Origin: DATEPR01 sp963780635
Lineage (GTDB): Bacteria > Actinomycetota > Actinomycetes > Mycobacteriales > Pseudonocardiaceae
Direction: 5' to 3'
Assembly: GCA_963780635.1 (NCBI GenBank)
Contig: CAWACW010000011.1
Coordinates: forward strand, 682,001 to 746,000
DNA: 64,000 nt
The position numbers and the translations under genes were made by a program. The notes under the pieces are model-generated. The model was not told the DNA's origin, searched no databases, and saw only the letters and a program-made list of their open reading frames with translations. Positions 63,369 to 64,000 of this stretch are shown here, piece after piece (position 1 is the first letter of the stretch; each line of letters opens with the position of its first letter).

Positions 63369-64000
63369 TCAACTAGCCGGATGGGGAAGCTGGTCTGACT
63401 CGGACGTGCCGTAACGCCACAGGGTGGCGTACGTCCCGCCCGCCGCGAGTAGCTCCTCGTGGCTGCCGTCCTCCACGATTCTGCCACCGGCCAGTACCAC
63501 GATTCGATCCGCCCTGGCCGCTGTCGCCAGGCGGTGCGCCACGACGAACGTCGTGCGCGTCCGTGCCATCCGTTCGCTGGCCGCCAGCACGGCCGCCTCG
63601 GTCGCCGGATCCAGGGCGGCGGTCGCCTCATCCAGCAGTACGATGTCCGGTTTGACCAGTTCCGCCCTGGCCAGTGCGACGAGCTGCCGCTGGCCCGCCG
63701 ACAGGCCCTGGCCGCGCTCGCCCAGCGCGTGGTGGAAGGCCTGGGGCAGGCGCGCGACCATGGGCAGCGCGCCGACCTCCCTGGCCGCCAGCTCCACCTT
63801 GGCGTCCGGTGCGTCCGGCCGGCCGTAGCGCACGTTGTCCGCGACGTCCCCGGTGAACAGGTGCGGCTCCTGCGGCACCACACCGAGCCGCCGCCGGAAT
63901 CCGACCAGGTCGTAGTCGCGCACGTCGACGCCGTCCACCGTGACGTGGCCACCGGTGGCGTCGTAGAACCGGGCGAGCAGCTTGACCAGCGTGGACTTGC
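63369..64000 (-). CDS. ABC transporter ATP-binding protein, C-terminal part (N-terminus off window)
   Basis: The frame enters from the right edge at KSTLVKLLARFYDATGG, the end of Walker A. It continues with VPQEPHLFTGDVADNVRYGRP (Q-loop region), the signature LSAGQRQLVALARAEL, Walker B IVLLDEATAALDP and FVVAHRLATAARADRIVVL (H-loop). LSAGQRQ and the VAHRL switch are typical of exporters with a fused membrane domain, so the missing N-terminal part probably carries six helices. It stops at 63369, 171 bases downstream of the divergent kgd promoter region. Confidence 0.9.
   Translation of the reverse strand, partial: KSTLVKLLARFYDATGGHVTVDGVDVRDYDLVGFRRRLGVVPQEPHLFTGDVADNVRYGRPDAPDAKVELAAREVGALPMVARLPQAFHHALGERGQGLSAGQRQLVALARAELVKPDIVLLDEATAALDPATEAAVLAASERMARTRTTFVVAHRLATAARADRIVVLAGGRIVEDGSHEELLAAGGTYATLWRYGTSESDQLPHPAS

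Overview
The window is high-GC actinobacterial DNA, most likely a member of Pseudonocardiales (the Amycolatopsis / Kibdelosporangium / Lentzea / Saccharothrix group). The main evidence is the block ahcY - (membrane protein) - tmk - mtrA - mtrB - lpqB - comF - hpf - secA. This is the gene order of Mycobacterium tuberculosis Rv3248c to Rv3240c, and it is followed by an Rv3235-type gene. Other actinobacterial marks are sigR/rsrA, whiB1, the 24-residue ribosomal protein bL37, pdtaS, nickel superoxide dismutase, a mycobacterial-type fused 2-oxoglutarate enzyme (Kgd), and many GTG starts with 4-base start/stop overlaps. No tRNA, rRNA, CRISPR array, insertion sequence or prophage was seen.

Layout. 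1-1009: end of a membrane-protein gene. 1149-14168: the ahcY-to-secA block, interrupted before comF by an 18-bp minisatellite (8640-9005). 14205-14757: a second repeat array with a period near 150 bp. 14757-22177: Rv3235-family gene, small HAD protein, TrmH-type methyltransferase, WS/DGAT acyltransferase, DUF6912 protein, proline-catabolic pruA, a nucleotide-sugar-epimerase-like protein and an LppX-type lipoprotein. 22240-29511: rsgA-aroA, a SRAP protein with a hydrolase, ybaK, sigR-rsrA (with a sigma-R promoter in front), bL37 and the sensor kinase pdtaS. 29659-43409: a truncated ribA-like remnant, an ECF sigma factor, whiB1 (with a CRP-type site), a lipid-kinase-like gene, a series of small metabolic and regulatory genes, divergent sodN/sodX, malic enzyme, and a PAS/GGDEF/EAL protein. 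43556-47017: a four-gene osmoprotectant ABC transporter ended by a T-tailed terminator. 47244-56601: a histidine-utilisation locus (APC permease, IclR-type hutR, hutH, hutU, M20 amidohydrolase, hutF, hutI). 56598-59150: three tandem DUF3558 lipoproteins and a decayed gene, in visibly lower-GC DNA. 59233-63197: DUF6104 gene and kgd. 63369-64000: end of an ABC transporter.

How the parts work together. MtrAB-LpqB, SecA and HPF are core cell-envelope, secretion and ribosome-hibernation functions. SigR/RsrA, WhiB1 and NiSOD form a redox and stress layer. The hut genes form one tightly coupled operon for histidine to glutamate, with a candidate HutR operator on the hutR start codon. It has no HutG, and the M20 gene is the obvious candidate for the missing deformylase step.

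The most important caution is that three housekeeping genes (ahcY, kgd and the TrmH-type gene) are broken by single-base insertions, and ahcY also has a TGG to TGA change. The ahcY and kgd insertions sit in nearly identical local sequence. Systematic sequencing or assembly error is the simplest explanation, so these genes should be checked before being treated as pseudogenes. I did not find a convincing novel defence or biosynthetic system. The best leads are the two intergenic repeat arrays, the hut operator and missing-step assignment, and the lipoprotein/pseudogene island.
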